DNA from: JANYIP01 sp031394045
Lineage (GTDB): Bacteria > Actinomycetota > Actinomycetes > Prado026
Direction of reading: 5' to 3'
Assembly: GCA_031394045.1 (NCBI GenBank)
Contig: JANMWN010000092.1
Span: forward strand, 1-56,404
Length of the DNA stretch: 56,404 bases
The notes under the pieces were generated by a model. That model was given only the letters and a program-made list of their open reading frames with translations, ran no database searches and was not told where the DNA came from. Every line of letters starts with the position of its first letter. The first letter of the stretch is position 1. Made by a program: the position numbers and the translations under genes. Shown here in pieces: positions 15,062-23,063 of the stretch.

Positions 15062-16405
15062 CTACTGGTCGAGCGCGGCAGCGGACTGCTGGGCGGCCTG
15101 GTCGAGCGCGTCCTTGGCGCTCATCGTCCCCTGCAGCACCTTGGAGACCGCCTCGCCGACGTACTTGGACATCTCGGTGTAGCCCGGGACGGTCGGCCGG
15201 GGCTGCTTGGCGTTCTTCAGGTTCTCGAAGAACGGGATCGCACCGGGCGCGTAGTCCTTGGACCACTGGGTGAACGCCGCGGTCGACTGCTCCGAGGTAC
15301 GCAGCGGGAGGTTGCCGTAGGCGAGGTTCCAGCGCGCGTCCACGTCCTTGGAGGTCAGCCAGAGCAGGAAGTTGGTCGTGGCCGCCGCCTGGTTGAGGTT
15401 CTTGTGGTCGAAGGCCACCCAGACGTCGGGGCCTGAGATCGTCTGGTGGTCACCGTTGTAGCCCGGCATCTGCGTGACGCCGTAGCTGACCTTGCGGTCC
15501 TTGAGGTCGTAAAGGTTCCACGGCCCGGAGATGATCATCGCGATCCGGCCGTCGAAGAACAGCGGGGCGTACTTCTCGTCGGTCTGGTCGAGGTACATCG
15601 ACTTGTCGTCGACCGCCATCGCCCGCAGGAACTCCAGCGAGGCGACGCCCTCGTCGGAGTTGAACTTCGCCGACTTGCCGTCGTCGGAGAGGATCTTGCC
15701 GCCGCGCTGCCACAGCAGCGGCCACAGGTGCCAGGTGGTGTCCTCGCCGCCGGAGACCGACCAGCCGGTGCCGAAGATCTTCTTGTCGGGGTTGGTCAGC
15801 TTCTTGGCCGCGGCCCGGAAGTCGTCCCAGGACCAGTCGTTCGTCGGGTATGCCACGCCGGCCGCGTCGAAGACCTTCTTGTTGTAGATCAGGCCAAGGT
15901 TGTCGACGAGCGCAGGGATGCCGATCACCTTGCCGTCGACCGTGGCGGTCGCTGTCGCGGCCGGCGGGAACTCCGACCAGGCGACCGCGGGGTCGGCCAC
16001 GGCGGTCTTCAGGTCCAGCGTGTGACCGCTGCGGCCGAGGTCGGTGGCCCACGAGCCGAAGGCGTACGAGATGTCCGGGTACGTGTCGCTGACGAAGCCT
16101 GCGGCGATCTTCTGCTTCAGGTCGTCAGTCGTCGAGGCACCGGGGGACACCTTGATGGTGATGTTCGGGTGCGCGGCCGTGTACTCCTTGGCCAGCTTCT
16201 CCAGGATCGTCTCGGCCTCCGCGGACTGACCAGTCCACCACGTGAGCGCCACCGGGGCCTTCGCGTCGACCGTGCCGGTCGGCGTCGTCGCCGGGTCGCT
16301 GGCGCCGCTGCCGCTGGAGCAGGCGGCCAGCACCAGCGCCGCGACCGCGAGCGACGCAGACGCTGTGGTGCGACGGGCGTGCGTGGGCTGACGGAGCTGC
16401 TTCAT
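15062..16405 (-). CDS. Sugar-binding lipoprotein of the ABC importer (first copy)
   Basis: The 447-residue protein has a basic N-terminus, hydrophobic core and lipobox LAAC (cysteine near residue 29), then the family-1 solute-binding fold. Compared by eye with the downstream copy, the central region (DDLKQKIAAGFVSD through GRIAMIISGPWNLYD) is about 70 percent identical, and sugar-contact aromatics such as TTWHLWPLLWQ are shared. The start overlaps the SIS gene stop as ATGA, making them translationally coupled. The two tandem copies followed by one permease pair suggest one transporter served by two receptors. Confidence 0.93.
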   Translation of the reverse strand: MKQLRQPTHARRTTASASLAVAALVLAACSSGSGASDPATTPTGTVDAKAPVALTWWTGQSAEAETILEKLAKEYTAAHPNITIKVSPGASTTDDLKQKIAAGFVSDTYPDISYAFGSWATDLGRSGHTLDLKTAVADPAVAWSEFPPAATATATVDGKVIGIPALVDNLGLIYNKKVFDAAGVAYPTNDWSWDDFRAAAKKLTNPDKKIFGTGWSVSGGEDTTWHLWPLLWQRGGKILSDDGKSAKFNSDEGVASLEFLRAMAVDDKSMYLDQTDEKYAPLFFDGRIAMIISGPWNLYDLKDRKVSYGVTQMPGYNGDHQTISGPDVWVAFDHKNLNQAAATTNFLLWLTSKDVDARWNLAYGNLPLRTSEQSTAAFTQWSKDYAPGAIPFFENLKNAKQPRPTVPGYTEMSKYVGEAVSKVLQGTMSAKDALDQAAQQSAAALDQ

Positions 16406-17331
16406 CGGGGCATCCCGTTCGTCGAAGGATCGGTCGTACCTGGGGTGGAGCCGGAGGCCGCGAGGATCACGGAGCGGGTCAGCCCGCGCGGGTGGTCGGG
16501 ATCCAGGCCGCGCTGGGCGGCGAGGGCGACGGCCAGCCGCTGGGCCTGGACGAGCTGGGCGAGCGGGTCGAGCGCGGAGGTCAGGACGGTGGCACCGGTG
16601 CCACGTACGGCGTCGACGAGACCGGTCGGCGGTGGACCGAACACCCAGACCAGCGAGCGCGGCCCCGCGACGGCGATCGGGCCGTGCCGGTAGTCCATCG
16701 CCGGGTACGACTCCGACCAGGCCTGCGCGGCCTCCCGGACCTTCAGCGCCGCCTCGTGGGCCAGGCCGACGGCCCAGCTGCTGCCGAGGAAGACGAAGTG
16801 CTCGAAGTCCGCGGGGTCCACGGGCAACGGGGCGTCGACCGCCAGCTGGCCGTCCGAGAGGACCGGGGTCACGTCCTCGCCGAGCGCGGCCCGGACCAGC
16901 ACGAGGAAGGTGGTCGGGAACCGCGTCTGCACCACGCTGCCCTCGTCGGCGTGCGACAGGACCAGCCGGTCGTCCACCAGGGCGTCGACCGGCTCGCCCG
17001 TGACGGCCGTGACCGCAACCGTCCTGGTCCCGGCGGGCAGGCCGCGGACGGCGTCCAGGATCTCGGTCGTCGTCCCGGAGCGGGTGATGGCGATGACGCG
17101 GTCGTAGCGGCGGGTGGGTACCTCGGAGCCGAAGGCGGCGTCGGTCTCACCGAAGCCGGCGCGCTCGCGGAGCGACGCGTAGGCCATGGCCACGAAGGCC
17201 GAGGTCCCGCAGCCCAGCGCGAGGACCCGGTCGCCGCGGGCGGCCAGCAGCCGCTCCGCCTCCTCGACCTGGTCGAGGGACTTGGCCCAGACGGACGGCT
17301 GGCTGGAGATCTCGCGCTCTGTCACGTTCAT
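16402..17331 (-). CDS. SIS-domain sugar isomerase/deaminase (AgaS/GlmS isomerase-like)
   Basis: The 309-residue product has two SIS domains. The first has ALGCGTSAFVAMAYASLRER and the phosphosugar motif ITRSGTTTEILDA near residues 98-110. The second has FLGSSWAVGLAHEAALKVREAAQA and YRHGPIAVAG near 200-230, resembling GlmS and AgaS; the end LDPDHPRGLTRSVIL is also GlmS-like. It has no glutaminase domain, so it is not a full GlmS; an amino-sugar-6-phosphate deaminase/isomerase is the best guess. Start ATG at 17329-17331 lacks a strong ribosome-binding site. It heads the leftward import operon, and its stop overlaps the first binding-protein start. Confidence 0.85.
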   Translation of the reverse strand: MNVTEREISSQPSVWAKSLDQVEEAERLLAARGDRVLALGCGTSAFVAMAYASLRERAGFGETDAAFGSEVPTRRYDRVIAITRSGTTTEILDAVRGLPAGTRTVAVTAVTGEPVDALVDDRLVLSHADEGSVVQTRFPTTFLVLVRAALGEDVTPVLSDGQLAVDAPLPVDPADFEHFVFLGSSWAVGLAHEAALKVREAAQAWSESYPAMDYRHGPIAVAGPRSLVWVFGPPPTGLVDAVRGTGATVLTSALDPLAQLVQAQRLAVALAAQRGLDPDHPRGLTRSVILAASGSTPGTTDPSTNGMPR

Positions 17332-17345
17332 GATGGCGTGAGTAT

Positions 17346-17359
17346 GCTCATATCTGAGC
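17346..17359. promoter_or_regulatory. Inverted repeat between the divergent SIS and amidohydrolase genes
   Basis: GCTCA-TATC-TGAGC (17346-17359) is a perfect 5-bp palindrome with a 4-base spacer in the 78-bp gap between two divergent starts. Its place fits an operator for the island regulator, but it does not match the inverted repeat beside the deoR gene. Confidence 0.35.
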
Positions 17360-17409
17360 GAATTATGGGAGAGCCTCCGCCAATTCGAACATTTGAGGTG
17401 AGCGTTTTC

Positions 17410-18516
17410 ATGAGCGATCTGGACGATCTGCGTCCTGGATTCCGTGCTGCCGTGTCGGAGCAGCTGGCGGCGCTGGTCGCCCTGCCCCTGCGCGACTACG
17501 CCCCACGGGCGCAGATCAGGCGGCCGCTGACCGATGTGCCCCGCGCGGCCGTACCCGCGGTCGACGTGCACAACCATGTCGGCCGCTGGCTCAGCGAGGA
17601 CGGCACCTGGCTGGCCCCCGACGTGACCGAGCTGCTCGACCTGATGGACGAGCTCAACGTCGCGGCGCTGGTCAACCTCGACGGGCGCTGGGGCCGCGAG
17701 CTGGACGAGAACCTGGCGCGGTACGACGCGGCGTACCCGGGGCGGTTCGCCACGTTCGCCCACCTGGACTGGACGTTGCTCGCGGCGGACCGGCCGACCG
17801 ACGCGCTGGTCGCGTCGCTCGAGGCCTCCGCCGCGGCGGGTGCGCGCGGGGTGAAGGTCTGGAAGGACCTGGGCCTCCAGGTCGTCGACGGGGACGGGCG
17901 GCGGGTGCTGCCCGACGACGAGCGGCTCACGGACGTGTTCGTGGCAGCTGGTGAGCTCGGGCTGCCGATCCTGGTTCATACCGCCGACCCCGTCGCGTTC
18001 TTCACCCCCCTGGACCGGCACAACGAGCGGCTGGAGGAGCTCGCCGAGATGCCGGCGTGGTGGTTCGGCGGGCCCGAGCACCCGACCTTCGACCGGTTGA
18101 TGGCGGCGCTCGAGTCGATGGTGGCCGGCGCCCCCGGCACGACGTTCATCGGTGCGCACGTCGGCTGCGCGGCCGAGGACCTCGACTGGGTTCGCAGGAT
18201 GATGGACGAGCACGCGAACTTCCACGTCGACCTCGGCGGGCGGCTGGCCGAGATCGGGCGGCAGCCTCGGCGGTTCCGGCAGCTCGTGCTCGACCATCCG
18301 GACCGGGTGCTGTTCGGCACCGACTCGTTCCCCCCGGACCGCGACGCGTACCTCACGTACTTCCAGTTCCTCGAGACCGCCGACGAGTGCTTCCCGTACG
18401 AGCGCAGCAGCCCCACACCGCCGTCCGGCCGCTGGGACATCTGCGCCGCGGACCTTCCGCCGGACGCGCTGGCCGCCGTCTACCGCGACAACGCCCACCG
18501 CCTGATCCGGTTCTAG
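17410..18516 (+). CDS. Amidohydrolase-2 family metal-dependent hydrolase
   Basis: The 368-residue product is a TIM-barrel amidohydrolase: HNH metal motif in PAVDVHNHVGRW near residues 52-59, GVKVWKDLG near 152, ILVHTADP near 190, FIGAHVG near 246 and LFGTDSFPPD near 300 supply the usual His, His and Asp ligands. The family includes decarboxylases, lactonases and other hydrolases; it is not a NagA-type deacetylase by motif. The ATG follows AGGTGA at a good distance. It is divergent from the SIS operon and convergent with the aldolase, so it likely acts on an intermediate of the same sugar route. The reaction is not predictable. Confidence 0.83.
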   Translation: MSDLDDLRPGFRAAVSEQLAALVALPLRDYAPRAQIRRPLTDVPRAAVPAVDVHNHVGRWLSEDGTWLAPDVTELLDLMDELNVAALVNLDGRWGRELDENLARYDAAYPGRFATFAHLDWTLLAADRPTDALVASLEASAAAGARGVKVWKDLGLQVVDGDGRRVLPDDERLTDVFVAAGELGLPILVHTADPVAFFTPLDRHNERLEELAEMPAWWFGGPEHPTFDRLMAALESMVAGAPGTTFIGAHVGCAAEDLDWVRRMMDEHANFHVDLGGRLAEIGRQPRRFRQLVLDHPDRVLFGTDSFPPDRDAYLTYFQFLETADECFPYERSSPTPPSGRWDICAADLPPDALAAVYRDNAHRLIRF

Positions 18517-18593
18517 GTTGGTGCTAGATGGGACACGTCAAGAACTAAGACGCAGCAACGACACCGGCCCTCGGGGGCTCGGCCTTTGGCGAT

Positions 18594-18637
18594 GACGTGT
18601 CGGTTGTTGTTGCCCCAACAACCACGATCGACACGTC
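18594..18637. terminator. Nested hairpin terminator between convergent genes
   Basis: GGTTGTTG (18602-18609), a 6-base loop and CAACAACC (18616-18623) form a perfect 8-bp stem. It is enclosed by GACGTGTCG (18594-18602) and CGACACGTC (18629-18637). It lies between the stops of the amidohydrolase and the aldolase, so it can end both transcripts. Confidence 0.65.
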
Positions 18638-18654
18638 CTTGGCTCAGCCCCGGG

Positions 18655-19500
18655 CTAGTTCGGGCGGCCGGCCAGGACAGCGAGCTGAGCCGCGACAACA
18701 GCAGCCATTGCGTCGCGGCCGGGTGCCAGGTACTTGCGCGGGTCGACGACGGCGGGCTGGGCGGCGAGCCTGGCGCGTACCTCGGCGGTGAAGGCGATGT
18801 TGAGCGCAGTCCCGATGTTGACCTTGACCATGCCTGCGGCGACCGCGGCCCGCAGCTCATCGTCGGGGACCCCCGAGGACCCGTGCAGCACGAGCGGGAC
18901 GGGCAGCGCCGCCCGCAGTCGCGCGACGAGAGCGAGGTCCAGCGCGGCGGTCCGGTCGATCATCGCGTGCGAGCTGCCGACCGCGACGGCGAGGGCGTCC
19001 ACCCCGGTGACCGCGACATAGGCGGCGGCCTCGTCGGGGTCGGTGCGTACGCCCGGAGCGTGCGCACCGTCCTTGCCCCCGACCGCCCCGAGCTCGGCCT
19101 CCACCCAGAGACCGTGCGCATGACCCCACTCCGCGGCGGCGCGGGTCGCGGAGACGTTGTCGGCGTACGCCAGCAGGGATGCGTCGTACATCACCGAGCT
19201 GAAGCCGTGCAGGTCCGCCTGGTGCAGCAGGTCGTCGTCCTGCACGTGGTCCAGGTGCAGGGCGACCCGCGCCGACGAGGCGTACGCGACCGCGAGGCAG
19301 CCAGCGGCCAGGGGTCCGAGCCGGCCACCGTGGAACCTCACCGCGTTCTCGCTCACCTGCACGATGACCGGCAGCCCCGCGGCCTCCGCGCCGGCGGCGA
19401 TGGCCTCCGCGTGCTCGAGGGTGATCGCGTTGAAGGCCCCGACGGCGCGGCCGGCCGCCTGGGCCTGTGCGACCAGCTCCACGGTCGTGGCCAGCGGCAT
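18655..19500 (-). CDS. Class II ketose-bisphosphate aldolase (GatY/KbaY/Fba family)
   Basis: The zinc-dependent family splits fructose- or tagatose-1,6-bisphosphate into DHAP and glyceraldehyde-3-phosphate. The 281-residue product shows the zinc-binding motif HLDHVQDDD near residue 83, the loop EAELGAVGGKDG near 137, the zinc histidine in LVLHGSSGVPD near 210 and the phosphate-binding KVNIGTAL near 230. Start ATG (19498-19500) overlaps the GH4 stop as ATGA, so the two are coupled; the upstream frame extension is discarded. In a galacto-type route a tagatose-bisphosphate preference would fit, but substrate cannot be told from sequence. Confidence 0.88.
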   Translation of the reverse strand: MPLATTVELVAQAQAAGRAVGAFNAITLEHAEAIAAGAEAAGLPVIVQVSENAVRFHGGRLGPLAAGCLAVAYASSARVALHLDHVQDDDLLHQADLHGFSSVMYDASLLAYADNVSATRAAAEWGHAHGLWVEAELGAVGGKDGAHAPGVRTDPDEAAAYVAVTGVDALAVAVGSSHAMIDRTAALDLALVARLRAALPVPLVLHGSSGVPDDELRAAVAAGMVKVNIGTALNIAFTAEVRARLAAQPAVVDPRKYLAPGRDAMAAVVAAQLAVLAGRPN

Positions 19501-20807
19501 CAGAGGGTGACCGGTGCTCGCAGCGCCTCGGGCAGCAGGTCGCCGTGCGCGGCGGTCATCGCGTCGCACAGATCCCAGATCTGGTCGACGGTCAGGCTTG
19601 CCGCGGCATTCGGGTCGATCATCGCGGCGTTGCGTACCAGCCTGGCGTCACCGGTCACCGCGGCCAGCACGGTGAGCTCGCCGACGCTGACGAACGAGCG
19701 GTTCAGCGCCGCGCACTGCAGCGGGAGGGCCCCCACGTGGATCGGGTGCACGCCCATCTCGTCGACCGCGCACGGCACCTCGACGGCATAGTCCTGCGGC
19801 AGGTTGGTGATCAGACCGGTGTTCCGGACGTTGCCGAAGATGGTCCGCTTGGTCCCCGTCTCCATGGAGTGGATGACCTGCGGGGCGTACTCGGTTGAGT
19901 CGCGGTCGATGGTGAGCGGCTCGCCGGCCAGCAGACCGGCGCGGGTCGCGCTGTACTCGGCCAGGTTCTCCTCGCTGATGCGTACGTAGTCGCCGACCGG
20001 GATGCGCAGCCGCTCCACCTCGGTGTCGTGGTGGAGGTAGAACGGCAGGTACTCGGAGGAGTGCTCGCTGGTCTCGGTCGGGTAGTAGCCCAGCCGTCGG
20101 TACATGTCCACGCGGACCCGGCGACGCAGTTCGGGATCTGCCGCGATCCGCACGTCCAGCAACGGGTACAGGCTCCGGCCCTCGCGCTCCCACCGCAGCA
20201 CCCACGCCTGGTGGTTGACCCCGGCGGACCAGTACGAGACCTCCTCGAACGGGACCTCGATCACCTCGCACAGGCCACGGATGGTCCAGTAGACGGAGTG
20301 GCACAGCCCCACGACCTTGAGCCGCGGCGCCACCGATGCGAGGTACGCCACGTTCATCGCCATCGGGTTGGTGTAGTTGAGCAACCAGGCGTCCGGGCAG
20401 ATCTCCAGCATGTCGGCGGCGATCCCCGCCAGGACCGGGAAGGTCCGCAGCCCACGGAAGATCCCGCCGACGCCGATGGTGTCGCCGATCGTCTGCCGCA
20501 ACCCGAACGAAGCGGGAACCTCGATGTCGGTGACGGTGGACGCGTGCATGCCGACCTGGATCGAGTTGATGACGTAGTCGGCACCCTCGAGCGCTCGCCT
20601 CCGGTCCAGCGAGGTGACGATCACCGGCTTGGCGCCGAGCGCCGCCGCCGTCGCGTGCGCGATGGCCTCGGCGGTCTCCAGCCGTTCGGCGTCGATGTCG
20701 TGCAGGACGATGGTCGAGCCGGCCAGCTCCGGGAAGCCGAGGATGTCGCCGAGCAGCTCGCGAGTGAACACGACACTGCCTGCGCCGAGAAAAGTGATCG
20801 TAGCCAT
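19500..20807 (-). CDS. Family 4 glycoside hydrolase (alpha-galactosidase-like)
   Basis: GH4 enzymes use NAD and a divalent metal in a redox-elimination mechanism. The 435-residue protein has the NAD start ATITFLGAGSVVFTRELL, the substrate loop NYTNPMAMN near residue 140, the metal motif CHSV near 167 and GVNHQAW near 197. In the GH4 family CHSV is associated with alpha-galactosidases (MelA type), as opposed to CHEV, CDMP or CNVP subgroups. Start is set at ATG 20805-20807, where the family begins (MATITFLG); a TTG nine codons upstream is possible. It is divergent from the DeoR gene and co-translated with the aldolase. Confidence 0.9.
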   Translation of the reverse strand: MATITFLGAGSVVFTRELLGDILGFPELAGSTIVLHDIDAERLETAEAIAHATAAALGAKPVIVTSLDRRRALEGADYVINSIQVGMHASTVTDIEVPASFGLRQTIGDTIGVGGIFRGLRTFPVLAGIAADMLEICPDAWLLNYTNPMAMNVAYLASVAPRLKVVGLCHSVYWTIRGLCEVIEVPFEEVSYWSAGVNHQAWVLRWEREGRSLYPLLDVRIAADPELRRRVRVDMYRRLGYYPTETSEHSSEYLPFYLHHDTEVERLRIPVGDYVRISEENLAEYSATRAGLLAGEPLTIDRDSTEYAPQVIHSMETGTKRTIFGNVRNTGLITNLPQDYAVEVPCAVDEMGVHPIHVGALPLQCAALNRSFVSVGELTVLAAVTGDARLVRNAAMIDPNAAASLTVDQIWDLCDAMTAAHGDLLPEALRAPVTL

Positions 20808-20833
20808 GTCGGAAGTGTCGTGTTTCCCGGTCA

Positions 20834-20889
20834 AACGTGCAAGAACAGACGCAATACTCGCGCGAAGTGGACTATCCTGCGTGCACGTT
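20834..20889. promoter_or_regulatory. Divergent GH4/deoR promoter region with inverted repeat
   Basis: In this 103-bp divergent gap, AACGTGCA (20834-20841) and TGCACGTT (20882-20889) are perfect 8-bp inverted arms. They flank a deoR -10-like TATCCT (20873-20878). The arrangement is what an autoregulated DeoR operator pair would look like. Confidence 0.4.
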
Positions 20890-20910
20890 CACCCCGGCCG
20901 AGAGGTTGCC

Positions 20911-21693
20911 ATGGCTCGCGTCTCGCTGCGCCGCGCCGACCGGGTCTCGGCCATCCTCGAGCGGCTGGCCGCCGAGAACTCGCTGAACGCAACCGAGCTG
21001 GCTGGCGAGTTCGGCGTCTCCGCAGCAACGCTGCGCCGCGACCTGCAGATGCTCGAGGACCAGAAGCTGCTGACCCGTACGCACGGCGGCGCGCTCGCCC
21101 AAGCCGTCGCGTACGAGCTGCCGGTGCGCTACCGCGGCGGTCAGAACCGTGAGCAGAAGCGCCGGATCGCGACCAGGGCGGCCGCACTGCTGCCCCGGGG
21201 CCCGCTGACGCTCGGCCTCACCGGCGGGACGACCACCAGCGAGGTCGCCAGGATCATCGCCGACCGGGTCGACCTCACCGTCATCACCAACGCGCTCAAC
21301 ATCGCCACCGAGCTCGCGCTGCGCCCGCGGGTCAAGATCATCATGACCGGGGGCGTGACCCGCTCGCAGTCGTACGAGCTGGTGGGACCGCTGGCCGAGC
21401 AGACGCTGCAAGGGCTGAACATCGAGGTCGCCGTCGTCGGTGTGGACGGCATCGGCGCCGAGGGCGGCCTGACCACCCACGACGAGGTGGAGGCTCACAC
21501 CAACGCCACGATGATCCGGCGCGCAGCTCGGGTGATCGTGGTCGCCGACGGGTCCAAGGTCGGTCGGGTGCTGCTCGCCCGGATCTGCCCGATCGCGGCG
21601 GTGACCGAGCTGGTGACCGACGCGACCGCCGACGAGGCAGCGCTCGAGGCCCTTCGCCGGGCCGGCATCACCGTCCACGTCATCGACGCCTGA
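20911..21693 (+). CDS. DeoR-family transcriptional regulator of the sugar island
   Basis: The 260-residue product has the N-terminal DeoR helix-turn-helix (RVSAILERLAAENSLNATEL ... VSAATLRRDLQMLEDQKLLTRTHGGA, about residues 11-60). A DeoR C-terminal sensor follows with TLGLTGGTTTSEVARII and the sugar-phosphate motif NALNIATELA. These regulators usually respond to a phosphorylated sugar intermediate. ATG at 20911 is chosen because the family starts MARVSLRRADR; AGAGG precedes it. Divergent from GH4-aldolase and thus the likely regulator of the island. Confidence 0.92.
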   Translation: MARVSLRRADRVSAILERLAAENSLNATELAGEFGVSAATLRRDLQMLEDQKLLTRTHGGALAQAVAYELPVRYRGGQNREQKRRIATRAAALLPRGPLTLGLTGGTTTSEVARIIADRVDLTVITNALNIATELALRPRVKIIMTGGVTRSQSYELVGPLAEQTLQGLNIEVAVVGVDGIGAEGGLTTHDEVEAHTNATMIRRAARVIVVADGSKVGRVLLARICPIAAVTELVTDATADEAALEALRRAGITVHVIDA

Positions 21694-21732
21694 CCGGCCG
21701 GATCGTGGGCGGCGGGGCCTAGCCTTGCCCGC

Positions 21733-23001
21733 GTGCCCGCCGACTCGGACCTGCGCTCGGTCCTCTCGGGCGCCGGCTTCCGGCGGCTGCTGGCCACCCG
21801 GCTGCTGAGCCAGCTCGCCGACGGGGTGCTCCAGGCCGGCCTCGCGTCATACGTCCTGTTCTCGCCGGAGAAGCAGGCGACGGGCACGCGGATCGCCGTC
21901 TCGTTCGCGGTGCTGCTGCTGCCGTACTCCGTGGTGGGGCCGTTCGCGGGCGTGCTGATCGACCGCTGGCGCAGGCGGCAGATCCTGGTGGTCGCCAACC
22001 TGGTGCGGGCGACCCTGCTGGTCCCCCTCGCGCTGCTCGTCGTCGGTGGCAACGACGGAGTGCTCTTCGTGGTCCTCGCGCTCGGCAGCCTGGGGGTGAA
22101 CCGGTTCTTCCTGTCCGCGCTGTCCGCGGCGCTGCCGCACGTCGTCCAGCCGGGCCGGCTCGTCACCGCCAACGCTCTGGCCACCACGTCCGGGACGGTC
22201 GCGGCGGCGTCCGGCGCCGGTCTAGGCCTGCTGGCCCGGGTGCTCGCCGGCAGCGGCAACGGCGAGGCGGCGGCCATCGTCGGCGCAGCCGCTGGCCTCT
22301 ACCTGCTGTCGGCCCTGCTCGCGACCCGGCTCGGCCGCGACCAGCTCGGCCCTGACGGCGTACCCGTACGCGTCACCGGCCGGTGGGCCGACGAGCTGGC
22401 CAGGGTCGGCTCTGGCGTCCGCTACCTCTACCACCGCCGGGTGGCCTGGAACGCGCTGGCGGCGCTCGGCGTCTTCCGGGTGGCGTTCGGCGTCATGACG
22501 GTGGTGATCGTGCTGCTCCAGCGGATCACCTTCCACCCGTCCACGGACGCCGACGCGGGGCTGCGCGGGGTCGCGGTGACCTTCGTCGCCGTCGCAGTCG
22601 GGGTACCGGTCGGCGCGGCGCTGACTCCTGCGGCCGTCAGGCGGTGGGGGGCCGGCTGGTGGGTGCCCGCGCTGATGGTCACGGCCGGGGTCGCGCTGCT
22701 GATCCTCGGCCTGCCGTTCCGCCCGGCCCCGCTGGTGGTCGCCGGGTTCGTCTTCGGCCTGACCGCGCAGGGGGTCAAGGTCAGCGTCGACGCGACGGTG
22801 CAGAGGACGGTCGACGACGCCCACCGTGGCTTCGTCTTCGCGCTCTACGACGTGCTCTTCAACGTGGCCTTCGTGGCGGCCGCGAGCGTTGCCGCCGCTG
22901 TGCTGCCGGCCGGCGGCCGCTCCGTACCGGTGATCGTGGCGACCTCGCTCGCACTGATCGCCGGCGGTACCTGGTACTGGCGGGTCACCCCCCGCGGCTG
23001 A
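21733..23001 (+). CDS. MFS transporter
   Basis: The 422-residue protein has about 12 hydrophobic helices and opens with RRLLATRLLSQLADGVLQAGLA; the first intracellular loop carries FAGVLIDRWRRRQIL, the MFS motif A position. It resembles EntS-like efflux carriers; substrate unknown. Start is GTG at 21733, with TAGCCT ending 7 bases upstream and no ribosome-binding site, which suggests a leaderless message separate from deoR (40 bp away). A 50-bp palindrome follows the stop. Confidence 0.88.
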   Translation: MPADSDLRSVLSGAGFRRLLATRLLSQLADGVLQAGLASYVLFSPEKQATGTRIAVSFAVLLLPYSVVGPFAGVLIDRWRRRQILVVANLVRATLLVPLALLVVGGNDGVLFVVLALGSLGVNRFFLSALSAALPHVVQPGRLVTANALATTSGTVAAASGAGLGLLARVLAGSGNGEAAAIVGAAAGLYLLSALLATRLGRDQLGPDGVPVRVTGRWADELARVGSGVRYLYHRRVAWNALAALGVFRVAFGVMTVVIVLLQRITFHPSTDADAGLRGVAVTFVAVAVGVPVGAALTPAAVRRWGAGWWVPALMVTAGVALLILGLPFRPAPLVVAGFVFGLTAQGVKVSVDATVQRTVDDAHRGFVFALYDVLFNVAFVAAASVAAAVLPAGGRSVPVIVATSLALIAGGTWYWRVTPRG

Positions 23002-23006
23002 CACCT

Positions 23007-23056
23007 CTCGTGTCCGGGCCAGGCAGCGTCGGGGCGCTAGCTGACCCGGACACGAG
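23007..23056. repeat. 50-bp palindromic repeat, copy A (probable MFS terminator)
   Basis: Perfect 12-bp arms CTCGTGTCCGGG and CCCGGACACGAG enclose a 26-base centre with an inner AGCG/CGCT pair. It lies 6 bp after the MFS stop. A second copy in the same orientation, identical at 45 of 50 positions, is at 23591-23640. A strong hairpin, so a terminator role is plausible for each copy. Confidence 0.75.
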
Positions 23057-23063
23057 ACCGGCC

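Noticed and set aside
17410..18516. NagA-type N-acetylamino-sugar deacetylase
   Set aside because: The metal motifs fit the amidohydrolase-2 group (HNH start, GTDSF end) and lack the NagA pattern, so the deacetylation role was not assigned.
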